Positions 7,905 through 15,830 of a stretch of 64,000 nucleotides of DNA are shown here, one piece after another. The position numbers were made by a program, and so were the translations under genes. Location: NCBI RefSeq assembly GCF_000622005.1, contig NZ_JHWV01000013.1:1-64000 (forward strand), written 5' to 3'. The notes below the pieces were generated by a model, which saw only the letters and a list, made by a program, of their open reading frames with translations, made no database searches and was not told where the DNA came from. Source of the DNA: Anaerovibrio sp. RM50. Its GTDB lineage: Bacteria; Bacillota; Negativicutes; Selenomonadales; Selenomonadaceae. How positions within the stretch are numbered: the first letter of the stretch is position 1; the number at the start of each line of letters is the position of its first letter.

Positions 7905-8519
7905 ATGGGCAAGAAGAAGCGTTTGGGCATCATGGGAGGTACCTTTGATCCGATTCATGTGGGGCATCTTATGACTGCCGAAGCAGTGCGTGATGAGTAT
8001 AATCTTGACAAGGTTATCTTTATTCCTGCTGCCATGCCGCCTCATAAGCAGCAGCAGAATGTTACCATGGCCAAGCACAGATATGTTATGACGGTGCTGG
8101 CTACCTGCTCCAATCCTAATTTCGAGGTATCGGACATAGAGATGAACCGTCCTGGTCCCTCCTATACCATTGATACCATTTCCCAGCTTATAACCCAGTA
8201 TGGCAAGGGAACGGAGTTTTATTTTATAACCGGTGCTGATGCCATTCAGGAGATTCACACCTGGGACCGTATTGATGAGCTTTTGGAGCTGTGCCATTTT
8301 ATTGGCGCTTCCCGCCAGGGCTGTATTCCTGACGTAAATCAGATCAAGGAGTCCTTTGGGGAACTGGGGAAGAGGAAAATTCACCGCCTTGAGACCCCTG
8401 AGCTGGAAATATCCTCCACGGATATAAGAAAACGTATAAAAAAAGGTTATTCCATCAAATATATTGTGCCAACCTGTGTGGAGCAGTATATTTATAAGGA
8501 AGGCTTATATAAAGATTAA
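7905..8519 (+). CDS. nadD: Nicotinate-nucleotide adenylyltransferase
   Basis: Makes nicotinic acid adenine dinucleotide from NaMN and ATP in NAD synthesis. The 204 residues show the nucleotidyltransferase signature GGTFDPIHVGHL at the N-terminus and the C-terminal SSTDIRKRI motif. AGGAG lies seven bases before the ATG. yqeK follows directly, the usual Firmicute pairing. Confidence 0.96.
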   Translation: MGKKKRLGIMGGTFDPIHVGHLMTAEAVRDEYNLDKVIFIPAAMPPHKQQQNVTMAKHRYVMTVLATCSNPNFEVSDIEMNRPGPSYTIDTISQLITQYGKGTEFYFITGADAIQEIHTWDRIDELLELCHFIGASRQGCIPDVNQIKESFGELGKRKIHRLETPELEISSTDIRKRIKKGYSIKYIVPTCVEQYIYKEGLYKD

Positions 8520-8584
8520 AGACCATAAAATGGGATATCGTTTTGCGGTGTCCTTTTTGTGGTGTAAGCAGGTATATATTTGAT

Positions 8585-9157
8585 ATGACTTATGATGAGA
8601 TGAAGGACAAGCTGCAAAGCAGGCTGAAACACACCCGGTTTGTTCATTCCGTTGGAGTGGCCGGGACGGCAGTGTATTTGGCAGAGCGTTTTTGTGTGGA
8701 TGCTGAAAAGGCCAGAATTGCTGGCCTTCTTCACGACTGTGCCCGCCAATATCCCAACGAGCAGCTTATAAGTGAAGCAGATAAGCGCCATATTGTTTAT
8801 GGCGATGTGGAAAAATCCATGCCCCTTTTATTGCACGGCTATATCGGAGCTGAGCTTATTCGGGAAGAATACGGCGTGGAGGACAGGGAAATTGCCCAGG
8901 CCATTTACCGCCATACTGTGGGGGGAGCAGCCATGACAGACCTGGATAAAATCATTTATTTTGCCGATATGATTGAGCCTGCCAGGGATTATCCTGCAGT
9001 GGGGCAGCTCAGGGAGCTTTCCAAAACCGCAAGCCTTGACGAAATGGTTTTGGCGGGACTTTCCCAGTCCATTGATTTTGTATTGAAGAAAAATCATCTA
9101 ATCCATCCGGATACAGTTATTGCCAGAAACGAGATTCTTTTAAAACTCAAGAAATGA
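8585..9157 (+). CDS. yqeK: YqeK-family HD-domain nucleotide hydrolase
   Basis: An HD-superfamily protein of the YqeK family, whose characterised members cleave diadenosine tetraphosphate to two ADP. Metal ligands are visible in HTRFVHS, LLHDCAR and YRHTVGG, with DKIIYFADMIEPARDY towards the end. ATG 8585 gives 190 residues, the usual length; the frame is open to TTG 8543 but the added residues do not resemble the family and neither start has a strong ribosome-binding site. It sits between nadD and the LCP gene, probably one transcript. Confidence 0.9.
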   Translation: MTYDEMKDKLQSRLKHTRFVHSVGVAGTAVYLAERFCVDAEKARIAGLLHDCARQYPNEQLISEADKRHIVYGDVEKSMPLLLHGYIGAELIREEYGVEDREIAQAIYRHTVGGAAMTDLDKIIYFADMIEPARDYPAVGQLRELSKTASLDEMVLAGLSQSIDFVLKKNHLIHPDTVIARNEILLKLKK

Positions 9158-9166
9158 GCATAAAAT

Positions 9167-10177
9167 ATGAGCAAAAAGCCATATAGTGAGACAAGAGAAA
9201 GAATAAAACAGAAACAAGCCCAAAAACGTCGGAAGCGTAATGTAAAGGCGGCAAGGGTTTTTATGGCCTGCCTGATTATTATGGTGGTGCTGACAGGTGT
9301 TGGCTGGGTTTCCATGCAGGTATATGAGTGGGGCAGCCAGCGGATGGCGGTATATATGGAAATATATGATGGCTACAAGCAGAGAAAGGATTTGCGGGCA
9401 GCCAGCTTTGATCCAAGGTTTGACGGATATACCAACGTTTTGTTGCTGGGACTTGACCCGGGCAAGGAAGACAGCGGACAGTCTGCAGACTCCATTATTC
9501 TGCTTAGCTTCAGGCACGATACGGGAGAGGTAAGGTTTGTTACCATTCCCCGTTATACCATGATGAATATCCAGGGGCGAAACACCCCGGAGCCTTTGAA
9601 TAATGCCTACTATTATGGTGGTATTCCCCTGATGGAGCAGACTGTATCCAAGAATTTGGGGGTTACCATTCACCATTATGTGGCCATTGATACTGAGGCT
9701 CTGGCTGAAATAGTGGATGTAATGGGCGGCATAGACATTTATGTTGATAATGACCTGAATTATGATGATCCCGAGGGTGAGCTGTACATTCATATTCCAA
9801 AGGGGATACAGCACATGGAAGGGGATATGGCCCAGAAGTATCTGCGATTTGCCAGTGATGATCTGGGAGCCTACGGCCGCAGCATGCGTCAGCAAAAATT
9901 CCTAAAAGCCTTCTTTGATAAGCTTATGGAGCCGGACAGCCTTGCCAAGATACCGGAGCTGGTGGATATATGTGACAGACGCATAAAATCCAGTATTGAG
10001 GCCTTTGATTCCGGACATTTTGCTCAGCTTTTGACCAATATGCAGGGCACCAAGCCGATGGTGACTATTTTGCCGGGAGAATTACAGAAGGATGGCAGCT
10101 GGGTTGCCAATCCGCAGAAAACCAGTGAATTGATAGATGAACTCTTTCCTCAGGAACAGACTGGGAAAGATGAGTGA
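9167..10177 (+). CDS. LytR-CpsA-Psr (LCP) family protein
   Basis: A 336-residue membrane-anchored LCP protein. These enzymes transfer lipid-linked glycopolymers to peptidoglycan or related acceptors outside the membrane. A basic cytoplasmic N-terminus precedes one transmembrane helix (about 27-45), then the LCP domain: VLLLGLDPGKED, SADSIILLSF, VTIPRYTMM and the later RQQKFLKAFFDKL segment with conserved Arg. Family membership is clear; the acceptor in an outer-membrane Firmicute is unknown. Confidence 0.9.
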   Translation: MSKKPYSETRERIKQKQAQKRRKRNVKAARVFMACLIIMVVLTGVGWVSMQVYEWGSQRMAVYMEIYDGYKQRKDLRAASFDPRFDGYTNVLLLGLDPGKEDSGQSADSIILLSFRHDTGEVRFVTIPRYTMMNIQGRNTPEPLNNAYYYGGIPLMEQTVSKNLGVTIHHYVAIDTEALAEIVDVMGGIDIYVDNDLNYDDPEGELYIHIPKGIQHMEGDMAQKYLRFASDDLGAYGRSMRQQKFLKAFFDKLMEPDSLAKIPELVDICDRRIKSSIEAFDSGHFAQLLTNMQGTKPMVTILPGELQKDGSWVANPQKTSELIDELFPQEQTGKDE

Positions 10178-10198
10178 TAGATGCAAGGAGGAATTGAT

Positions 10199-10549
10199 TT
10201 GTACAAAACTTCATTAGAATTGGCCAATGCAATTGCAAAGGCAGCCGATGACAAAAAAGCCCGTGATGTGGTGTTGATGAATATGACGGAGCTTAGCCCC
10301 GCAACTGACTATTTTGTGGTATGTTCAGCCAATAGTACCACCCAGGTAAAGGCTATTTCTGATAATATTGAGGAACAGCTCCACGAGGCAGGACATGATA
10401 TGCTGCATCGTGAAGGATACAGGGAGGCTGAATGGGTACTCCTGGATTATGGCGATTGTGTGGCCCACATCTTCCTTCAGGAGAGCCGTGAATATTATTC
10501 TCTGGAAAGCCTTTGGGGCGATGCAGAGCTGACAGTATATGAGGACTGA
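10199..10549 (+). CDS. rsfS: Ribosome silencing factor
   Basis: RsfS binds L14 on the large subunit and blocks subunit joining in starvation. The frame is open from ATG 10181, but AAGGAGG at 10185-10191 lies inside that extension and is seven bases before TTG 10199, so TTG is taken as the start (116 residues, the usual length). Conserved segments are TDYFVVCSA, HREGYREAEWVLLDYGDCVAH (in two parts) and YYSLESLWGDA. Confidence 0.93.
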   Translation: MYKTSLELANAIAKAADDKKARDVVLMNMTELSPATDYFVVCSANSTTQVKAISDNIEEQLHEAGHDMLHREGYREAEWVLLDYGDCVAHIFLQESREYYSLESLWGDAELTVYED

Positions 10550-10550
10550 T

Positions 10551-11423
10551 ATGGAACGGGAAAAACCACGGAAGAAATACGGACCCAGTACAGTAGTAAC
10601 TCTTAAGGCAGTCCGTGAATCCGAAATGGGCGTATTTTTGGATGCGGAGACCGGCAATACCAATGATGATATTCTTCTCCACAAGACCCAACAGACCTCA
10701 GAGGTTAAGGTGGGAGATGAGGTCAAGGTATTTCTCTACCTTGATCCCAAGCGTCGTCTCACTGCCAGTATGAGGGTTCCAAAGATGCGTGAGGGGCAGA
10801 TTGCCCGACTGAAGGTAATTAACGTATCAAAGGACGGAGCTTTTTTGGATGTGGGAGCAGAGCGCGGTATATTTATGCCCTTTGCCGGCATGCGGGGAAA
10901 TCTTCAGGTCGGTGAGGTGGTATGGGCGAAGCTTTATACTGATAAGTCCGGCCGTCTGGCAGTAACCATGAAGGTGGAGGATGAAATCCGCCGGGCTTCC
11001 GTTAAGGCTGATAAAAGTGTTCACAAGGGGCAGGAAATCACCGGTTCGATATATAATATTACTGACAGTGGTATTTTCATGCTGACAAAGGAACGTTATA
11101 TTGCATTTATTCCTCATCAGGAGGCACCATATCGTCCAAGGGTGGGTGAGGAAATTACCGCCAGAGTGATTTATATCCGCCAGGATGGCAGACTGAATGC
11201 CTCCCTCAGAGAGGCAAAGGAGAAGGCTATGAATTCTGATTCTGACAAGCTGCTGATGTTTCTTCAGAATCATGAGGGAAAAATGCCGTATTCCGATGAA
11301 AGCTCACCGGAACTTATTAAGGGAAAATTTAATATAAGCAAGGCTGCATTTAAGAGAGCACTGGGCCGACTGATGAAGGATGGCCTGGTGGAAGAGAGGG
11401 ACGGCTGGACTTTTTTGAAATAA
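10551..11423 (+). CDS. cvfB: CvfB-like S1 RNA-binding protein
   Basis: A 290-residue protein of the CvfB/YitL family: three S1-like beta-barrels (about 10-70, 75-145 and 150-215) and a C-terminal winged helix (FNISKAAFKRALGRLMKDG to the end). In staphylococci CvfB binds RNA and affects virulence gene expression; here only an RNA-binding role can be inferred. ATG 10551 follows the rsfS stop by one base; an ATG at 10539 is in frame but overlaps rsfS. Confidence 0.82.
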   Translation: MEREKPRKKYGPSTVVTLKAVRESEMGVFLDAETGNTNDDILLHKTQQTSEVKVGDEVKVFLYLDPKRRLTASMRVPKMREGQIARLKVINVSKDGAFLDVGAERGIFMPFAGMRGNLQVGEVVWAKLYTDKSGRLAVTMKVEDEIRRASVKADKSVHKGQEITGSIYNITDSGIFMLTKERYIAFIPHQEAPYRPRVGEEITARVIYIRQDGRLNASLREAKEKAMNSDSDKLLMFLQNHEGKMPYSDESSPELIKGKFNISKAAFKRALGRLMKDGLVEERDGWTFLK

Positions 11424-11582
11424 AAAAGATTTTCTGTTTATTTAGCAGGAATTAGTTTATGAATAACGAATATTACAGTATATAGTAAGTCTGCGTATCA
11501 GTTTAACTGATTCCTTAGGTTTGGAAAGTGATTGTTTCTCGCAGTTGTGCTGGGGGAAAATTGATATTATGGGGGCGATTGA

Positions 11583-12512
11583 ATGGCAGCAGAAGAGAAG
11601 AAGGGTATTCTTTTAGAGACCGGTACTAATGAGTTTGAGATTGTTGAGTTCAATATTGGTGACGTAAACTACGGTATTAACGTAGCAAAGGTGCGTGAGG
11701 TTATTACCCGCACTCCTGTTACTGAAATGCCTCAGGCCCATCCTTATGTGGATGGTCTGTTTACCCTGCGTGGTAAGGCTATACCGCTGGTAAATCTTCC
11801 AAGGTGTCTTAACGTCCAGACTCCTGATGAGCCTAAGAACATAATTGTTACTGAAATTAACAATTATAACATTGGCTTCCTGGTAGACAGTGTATCCCGT
11901 ATTCACCGCATTTCCTGGAAGAATATGGAGCCATCTCCGGAGGTTGGCGATCAGTCCCGTGTAGTTGGTATCATTAAGATGGAAGGCAAGATTATTCTCC
12001 TGTTGGATTTCGAGACTATCATTGCCGAGATTAATCCTGAAATTAATCAGAAGCTGACTACCTTTGATGATGCAACTGTCGATGTTAAGGCCAGAAGAAA
12101 CAATGTACATGTTGTTTGCGCAGAGGATTCTCCATTGTTGCGTGAGCTGTTGGTATCCACTCTCCATGAATCCGGCTACAGATACGTACGTGATTTCAAC
12201 AATGGTGCCGACGCCTGGAAGTATCTCTCTGATGGCATTGACAAGAGTGCGCCTATTGAGGATCAGGTTCGGATTATTATCTCCGATATTGAGATGCCGC
12301 AGATGGATGGTCATAGACTCCTGAAGCTGGTTCGTGAGGATCAGAGATATGCCAATATTCCGTTCATTCTGTTCTCCTCCCTCATTAGTGAGGAAATGCG
12401 CCGTAAGGGTGAGCAGCTTGGTGCCAATGGACAGATCAGCAAGCCTGAGATTAATCAGCTGATTGGTTTGATTGATGAGCTGGTGTTCAATTATAAGAAG
12501 CCTGAAGGGTAA
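11583..12512 (+). CDS. cheV: Chemotaxis coupling protein CheV
   Basis: A 309-residue fusion of an N-terminal CheW domain (about 10-160) and a C-terminal receiver domain (about 177-305). CheV couples chemoreceptors to CheA and its phosphorylation aids adaptation. The receiver has the acidic pocket (CAEDSP), the phospho-acceptor Asp in SDIEMPQMDG (about residue 233) and the conserved Lys in ISKPE. The 159-base upstream gap contains no clear promoter; a flagellar-type promoter could not be established. It implies motility genes elsewhere in the genome. Confidence 0.93.
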   Translation: MAAEEKKGILLETGTNEFEIVEFNIGDVNYGINVAKVREVITRTPVTEMPQAHPYVDGLFTLRGKAIPLVNLPRCLNVQTPDEPKNIIVTEINNYNIGFLVDSVSRIHRISWKNMEPSPEVGDQSRVVGIIKMEGKIILLLDFETIIAEINPEINQKLTTFDDATVDVKARRNNVHVVCAEDSPLLRELLVSTLHESGYRYVRDFNNGADAWKYLSDGIDKSAPIEDQVRIIISDIEMPQMDGHRLLKLVREDQRYANIPFILFSSLISEEMRRKGEQLGANGQISKPEINQLIGLIDELVFNYKKPEG

Positions 12513-12524
12513 TACTGTAACAAT

Positions 12525-12552
12525 AACTCCCGCCTTATGGCGGGAGTTTTTT
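12525..12552 (+). terminator. Terminator after cheV
   Basis: Perfect stem AACTCCCGCC-TTAT-GGCGGGAGTT followed by T residues. Confidence 0.93.
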
Positions 12553-12581
12553 GTTGGTATAGAGGTTATAATTATTTTTCG

Positions 12582-12610
12582 TTGACAAAATAATCCTATA
12601 AATTTAAACT
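12582..12610 (+). promoter_or_regulatory. thiW-thiM promoter
   Basis: TTGACA at 12582-12587 and TAAACT at 12605-12610, spacer 17 bp. Transcription would start near 12617, leaving a ~220-base structured leader. Confidence 0.75.
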
Positions 12611-12632
12611 TAAAATGTCGTTAATATTAATG

Positions 12633-12660
12633 AATCGTAGGGGAGCGCCTTCGATTTTTT
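12633..12660 (+). terminator. Leader hairpin with T tract, upstream of the aptamer
   Basis: AATCG pairs with CGATT and the inner AGG with CCT, followed by TTTTTT. It looks like a weak intrinsic terminator between the promoter and the aptamer-like fold. The loop contains GGGGAGC, a block also found in TPP aptamers, which may be chance. Confidence 0.4.
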
Positions 12661-12760
12661 GACAGACAGATGTATAGCGAGGGAGCCCGTGTTTCGGGTT
12701 GAGAGGAAGCTAGTGAGCTTCGACCGCCTGCCTTGGCAGATTTTGGCTGTATGACTGTCT
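12661..12760 (+). promoter_or_regulatory. Divergent TPP-like riboswitch aptamer
   Basis: P1 closes by GACAG (12661-12665) with CTGTC (12755-12759). The 5' half follows the TPP aptamer: GGGAGC at 12681-12686, P2 GCCCG/CGGGT, the TTGAGAGG junction at 12699-12706, P3 GAAGC/GCTTC and GACC at 12722-12725. The 3' half does not: in place of the ACCTGAT..GG.TAATGCCAGCGTAGGGA block there is a perfect CTGCC-TT-GGCAG hairpin (12728-12739) and TTTTGGCTGTATGA. Context (thiW-thiM and a terminator platform) supports a thiamine-related ligand. It is either a degenerate TPP switch or a variant of altered specificity. Confidence 0.65.
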
Positions 12761-12780
12761 ATTTGCGTCTGTAAATATTT

Positions 12781-12838
12781 ACTTCACTGGCTGCAGCTGA
12801 AATCCCGGGGAATTTAGCTAAAGGAGTGAAGTTTTTTT
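12781..12838 (+). terminator. Riboswitch expression platform: terminator abutting the thiW start
   Basis: ACTTCACT (12781-12788) pairs with AGTGAAGT (12825-12832); an inner stem AGCT.AAAT/AATTTAGCT extends it. Seven T run directly into the thiW ATG at 12839. The only ribosome-binding site, AAGGAG at 12821-12826, overlaps the 3' arm, so the hairpin could act on both transcription and translation. Confidence 0.85.
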
Positions 12839-13360
12839 ATGTCAGGTCATCAGAAAATTTTAAGGATGGTCTTTATGGCCATGATGATTGGTTTGGGTGT
12901 AGTTATTTCGCCTATTTTAAGGGTTGAGGGCATGTGCCCCATGGCGCACCTTATCAATATTGTGTGTGCCGTTATGCTGGGGCCCTTGGAAGCCTTTACA
13001 TGTGCTTTTATAATAGGTATTATCAGAATGGTGGTGATGGGTATTCCACCATTGGCACTGACTGGAGCCATATTTGGAGCCACTTTGTCCGGACTGCTAT
13101 ATAGAGTTACAAGGGGGAAGCTCATAGGGGCTGTGGTGGGAGAAATAATCGGCACCGGAATAATAGGTGCCATTGTATCCTATCCTGTAATGGCTTTTTT
13201 GGTGGGAAGAACGGGCCTGACATGGATGTTCTATGTGCCGTCCTTTATTATGGGTACTCTTATAGGAGGCACCATAGCCTTTATTTTCCTCACTGCACTT
13301 AAGCGTAATAATACCCTGACTGAAATTCAGAAGAAGCTGGGAGCCAGAACTTATGATTAG
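12839..13360 (+). CDS. thiW: ThiW, ECF-type S-component for a thiamine precursor
   Basis: A 173-residue membrane protein of the ThiW family, the substrate-binding S-component of an energy-coupling-factor transporter predicted to import the thiazole moiety of thiamine. About five hydrophobic segments are visible, with the family-typical GMCPMAHLINIVCAVMLGP segment after the first. It overlaps thiM by eight bases, and thiazole kinase next door supports the substrate assignment. No ECF ATPase/T-component is in the window; a shared module elsewhere is assumed. The ATG is 12 bases from its ribosome-binding site, wider than usual, because the terminator U tract lies between. Confidence 0.88.
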   Translation: MSGHQKILRMVFMAMMIGLGVVISPILRVEGMCPMAHLINIVCAVMLGPLEAFTCAFIIGIIRMVVMGIPPLALTGAIFGATLSGLLYRVTRGKLIGAVVGEIIGTGIIGAIVSYPVMAFLVGRTGLTWMFYVPSFIMGTLIGGTIAFIFLTALKRNNTLTEIQKKLGARTYD

Positions 13361-14183
13361 ACATGATTTTGCTGCAGGCTTATTGGACATCAGAAGAAGC
13401 GTAAAAGCCTCCAGCCCTTTAATTCACTGCATTACAAATCCTATATCCATAAATGATTGTGCCAACATGGTGCTGGCGGCAGGAAGCCGTCCCATAATGG
13501 CAGAACACCCTGATGAGGTGGGGGAGATCACTGCCATGGCCAATGCTCTTTGCCTAAATCTGGGCTCCATTACAAGGGACCGGCTGGAGGCCATGGGCAT
13601 ATCCGCGGCCATAGCCAGGGAGAATAATATTCCTATGGTTATTGATCTGGTGGGAGCCGCCTGCAGCAGTATGCGGAAAAGGTATTTGGAGGATTTTATC
13701 CCAAAGTTTAAGCCAACAGTTATAAAGGGGAATATTACAGAGATTCTTTCCACCTGTGGCATAGAGTGCAAAAGCTCCGGGGTGGAGGCCAACAGGGGGC
13801 AGCTGGTAACGGGGGACAATGCCCGGGAATATGGCGATATATTGGGAAAATGGGCTACAGAGCACAATGTGGTATTGCTGGTGAGCGGACCAAAGGATTT
13901 AATAACGGATGGCAGGGATACCTATTTGCTTTCCAACGGTGTTTCCATGATGGGAAATATAACAGGCACCGGCTGTATGCTGAACTCTCTTGTAGCGGCC
14001 TATCTGCCAGCTGGCAATCCCTTGGGGGCGGCCCTTCTGGCCACTGCAACTTTTGGAATCGCAGGAGAGATGGCAGCGAAAAAAAGTGATGGTCCCGGCT
14101 CCTTCCATATAAAGCTGTTTGATGAGGTATATAATATGGGGGAAGCAGATATAATCACAAAGACAAAAATCACAAAACTTTAA
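13353..14183 (+). CDS. thiM: Hydroxyethylthiazole kinase
   Basis: Salvages 4-methyl-5-(2-hydroxyethyl)thiazole by phosphorylation for thiamine synthesis. 276 residues of the ribokinase-like ThiM family: NPISINDCANMVLAAGSRP near the N-terminus, GNITEI in the middle, and the active-site loop ITGTGCMLNSLVAAYL with catalytic Cys. It is translationally coupled to thiW. There is no thiD or thiE in the window. Confidence 0.95.
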   Translation: MIRHDFAAGLLDIRRSVKASSPLIHCITNPISINDCANMVLAAGSRPIMAEHPDEVGEITAMANALCLNLGSITRDRLEAMGISAAIARENNIPMVIDLVGAACSSMRKRYLEDFIPKFKPTVIKGNITEILSTCGIECKSSGVEANRGQLVTGDNAREYGDILGKWATEHNVVLLVSGPKDLITDGRDTYLLSNGVSMMGNITGTGCMLNSLVAAYLPAGNPLGAALLATATFGIAGEMAAKKSDGPGSFHIKLFDEVYNMGEADIITKTKITKL

Positions 14184-14313
14184 AAAAGTAGTTGAAATGG
14201 TACTGGGAAATATTGTATTATATTCGGGCATAAGCTATTTTATTCACAGAATTCCTGTGGATAACAGAGTAAGCATTTTTATCCGGTTGCTTATCCAATT
14301 AGGAAGAAAATGC

Positions 14314-14342
14314 TTGACTTCCTATGGCGTTTTGAGTAAAAT
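14314..14342 (+). promoter_or_regulatory. rplM-rpsI promoter
   Basis: TTGACT at 14314-14319 and TAAAAT at 14337-14342 with a 17-bp spacer. Confidence 0.75.
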
Positions 14343-14345
14343 AGT

Positions 14346-14403
14346 TCAAGTGAGGCTTTGTAGAGCCGCTTCCATTAGCCCCGGAGGCCAACTGCACTTC
14401 ACA
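14346..14403 (+). ncRNA. Structured rplM leader (candidate L13 leader)
   Basis: AAGTG at the 5' side pairs with CACTT at the 3' side and encloses GGCT/AGCC and a GGCC-containing hairpin, giving a branched fold directly after the predicted transcription start. Its position fits the Firmicute L13 leader that autoregulates rplM-rpsI, but the match to that family was not tested. Confidence 0.5.
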
Positions 14404-14455
14404 ACCCAATTTTAGAAAAAATAATAATTAAAATTTTATGGGAGGGATACATCGC

Positions 14456-14896
14456 ATGAAGACAACGTTTATGGCAAACGCTCAGAACGTAGAGCGTAAG
14501 TGGTATGTTGTAGACGCTGCAGGTCAGACTGTAGGTAGATTAGCTGCTGAAGTTGCAAAAGTTCTTCGCGGTAAACATAAACCAACCTTCACCCCACATG
14601 TTGATTGTGGTGATTTTGTTATCGTTATCAATGCAGAGAAGGTTGTATTCACTGGTAAGAAGTTAACTGATAAGATTTATTTCCGTCATTCCGGTTACAC
14701 TGGTGGAACTACTTTCACCCCTGCTGGCCAGATGATGGAGAAGTTCCCAACTCGCGTTGTTGAGAAGGCTATCCGTGGCATGCTTCCACACAACCGTCTT
14801 GGTGAGCAGATGTATAGAAAGCTGAATGTATACGCTGGTTCCGAGCATCCTCATGCTGCACAGCAGCCAGAAGAGCTCAAGCTGAACATTCGCTAA
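14456..14896 (+). CDS. rplM: 50S ribosomal protein L13
   Basis: A 146-residue L13 starting [20 protein letters not shown], with the family motif [14 protein letters not shown] and GMLPHNRLG. An in-frame ATG at 14438 overlaps the GGGAGGG ribosome-binding site (14440-14446), which serves ATG 14456. rpsI follows 24 bases after the stop. Confidence 0.97.
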   Translation: MKTTFMANAQNVERKWYVVDAAGQTVGRLAAEVAKVLRGKHKPTFTPHVDCGDFVIVINAEKVVFTGKKLTDKIYFRHSGYTGGTTFTPAGQMMEKFPTRVVEKAIRGMLPHNRLGEQMYRKLNVYAGSEHPHAAQQPEELKLNIR

Positions 14897-14920
14897 TACT
14901 TGGAAGGAGGAACATTTAAA

Positions 14921-15313
14921 ATGGCATTAGCTAGCTACTACGGCACAGGCCGCAGAAAGTCTTCCATTGCAAGAGTTCGTCTTGTTCCAGGTGAAGGCAA
15001 GGTGACCATCAATGGTCGCGCAATGGATGAGTATTTTGGTCTCAAGACTCTTGAGCTGATCGTAAGACAGCCTCTGGAGCTGACTGAGACTGTTGATAAG
15101 TATGATGTAATCGCTGATGTAAAGGGCGGCGGTGCTTCCGGTCAGGCAGGCGCTATCCGTCACGGCATCACCCGTGCACTGATTGTTCTCGATGAGGATC
15201 TTCGTCCAGCACTGAAGAAGGCTGGTTTCGTAACCCGTGATCCTAGAGAGAAAGAGCGTCGTAAGTACGGTCTCAAGAAGGCACGTAAGGCATCCCAGTT
15301 CTCCAAGAGATAA
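14921..15313 (+). CDS. rpsI: 30S ribosomal protein S9
   Basis: A 130-residue S9, starting [19 protein letters not shown] and ending in the conserved basic tail [12 protein letters not shown] whose last residues contact P-site tRNA. GGAAGGAGG at 14902-14910 sets the start. Confidence 0.97.
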   Translation: MALASYYGTGRRKSSIARVRLVPGEGKVTINGRAMDEYFGLKTLELIVRQPLELTETVDKYDVIADVKGGGASGQAGAIRHGITRALIVLDEDLRPALKKAGFVTRDPREKERRKYGLKKARKASQFSKR

Positions 15314-15333
15314 TTTCAGATTATCGAAACAAT

Positions 15334-15363
15334 GCCCTGTGGTTATACCACAGGGCTTTTTAT
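15334..15363 (+). terminator. Terminator after rpsI
   Basis: GCCCTGTGG-TTATA-CCACAGGGC followed by TTTTTATT. Confidence 0.93.
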
Positions 15364-15439
15364 TATGAAAAAGGTTATCAATACATAAAGTATATAATTA
15401 TTTTAGGACTATGAGCTTATAAAAAAAGATAATAATCGT

Positions 15440-15469
15440 TTGACAAATAATGATTAAAAATGATATACT
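15440..15469 (+). promoter_or_regulatory. Promoter of the cobalamin-riboswitch transporter operon
   Basis: TTGACA at 15440-15445 and TATACT at 15464-15469, spacer 18 bp. The riboswitch starts about 30 bases downstream. Confidence 0.7.
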
Positions 15470-15499
15470 ACCAATGTTTCACATTTAAAAACATATAGA

Positions 15500-15690
15500 G
15501 AATCAGGTGTCGTAAGACTTAATAGAGAAGCCGGTACAAGCCGGAGCGGTCCCGCCACTGTAACAGAGAGTGATACTGTTAGGAATAAATTTGTATTACA
15601 TATTCCAGTCACTGAAGGAGGCAAAGCTCCTTTGGGAAGGCACAGCTATCATGATGACCTGAAGCCAGGAGAACTGCCTGATTAACATTC
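15500..15690 (+). promoter_or_regulatory. Cobalamin riboswitch
   Basis: All the hallmark blocks are present in order: CAGGTGT at the 5' side, AATAGAGAAGCCGGT, GCGGTCCCGCCACTGTAA (B12 box region, about 15556-15573), GTCACTG, GGGAAGGC, and GAAGCCAGGAGAACTGCC at 15661-15678. This is the adenosylcobalamin-type aptamer. A terminator (15773-15801) stands between it and the first gene, so high cobalamin should switch the transporter operon off. Confidence 0.93.
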
Positions 15691-15772
15691 GCCTTTTGTA
15701 CCTGCGAGCGACAGGGAGGCTGGATTTTCAGGGGTTTCTGTGTGTTGTATTGCTATGCCTTGAATTTCTTTG

Positions 15773-15801
15773 CCTGTTTGCCGTTGCAGACAGGTTTTTT
15801 T
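15773..15801 (+). terminator. Terminator of the cobalamin riboswitch
   Basis: CCTGTTT pairs with AGACAGG around GCCGTTGC and is followed by seven T, about 30 bases before the first gene. An upstream segment ending GACAGG could compete for pairing with the 5' arm and act as antiterminator. Confidence 0.8.
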
Positions 15802-15830
15802 ATTGCATTAAACTAAGGAGAGGATTGTTT

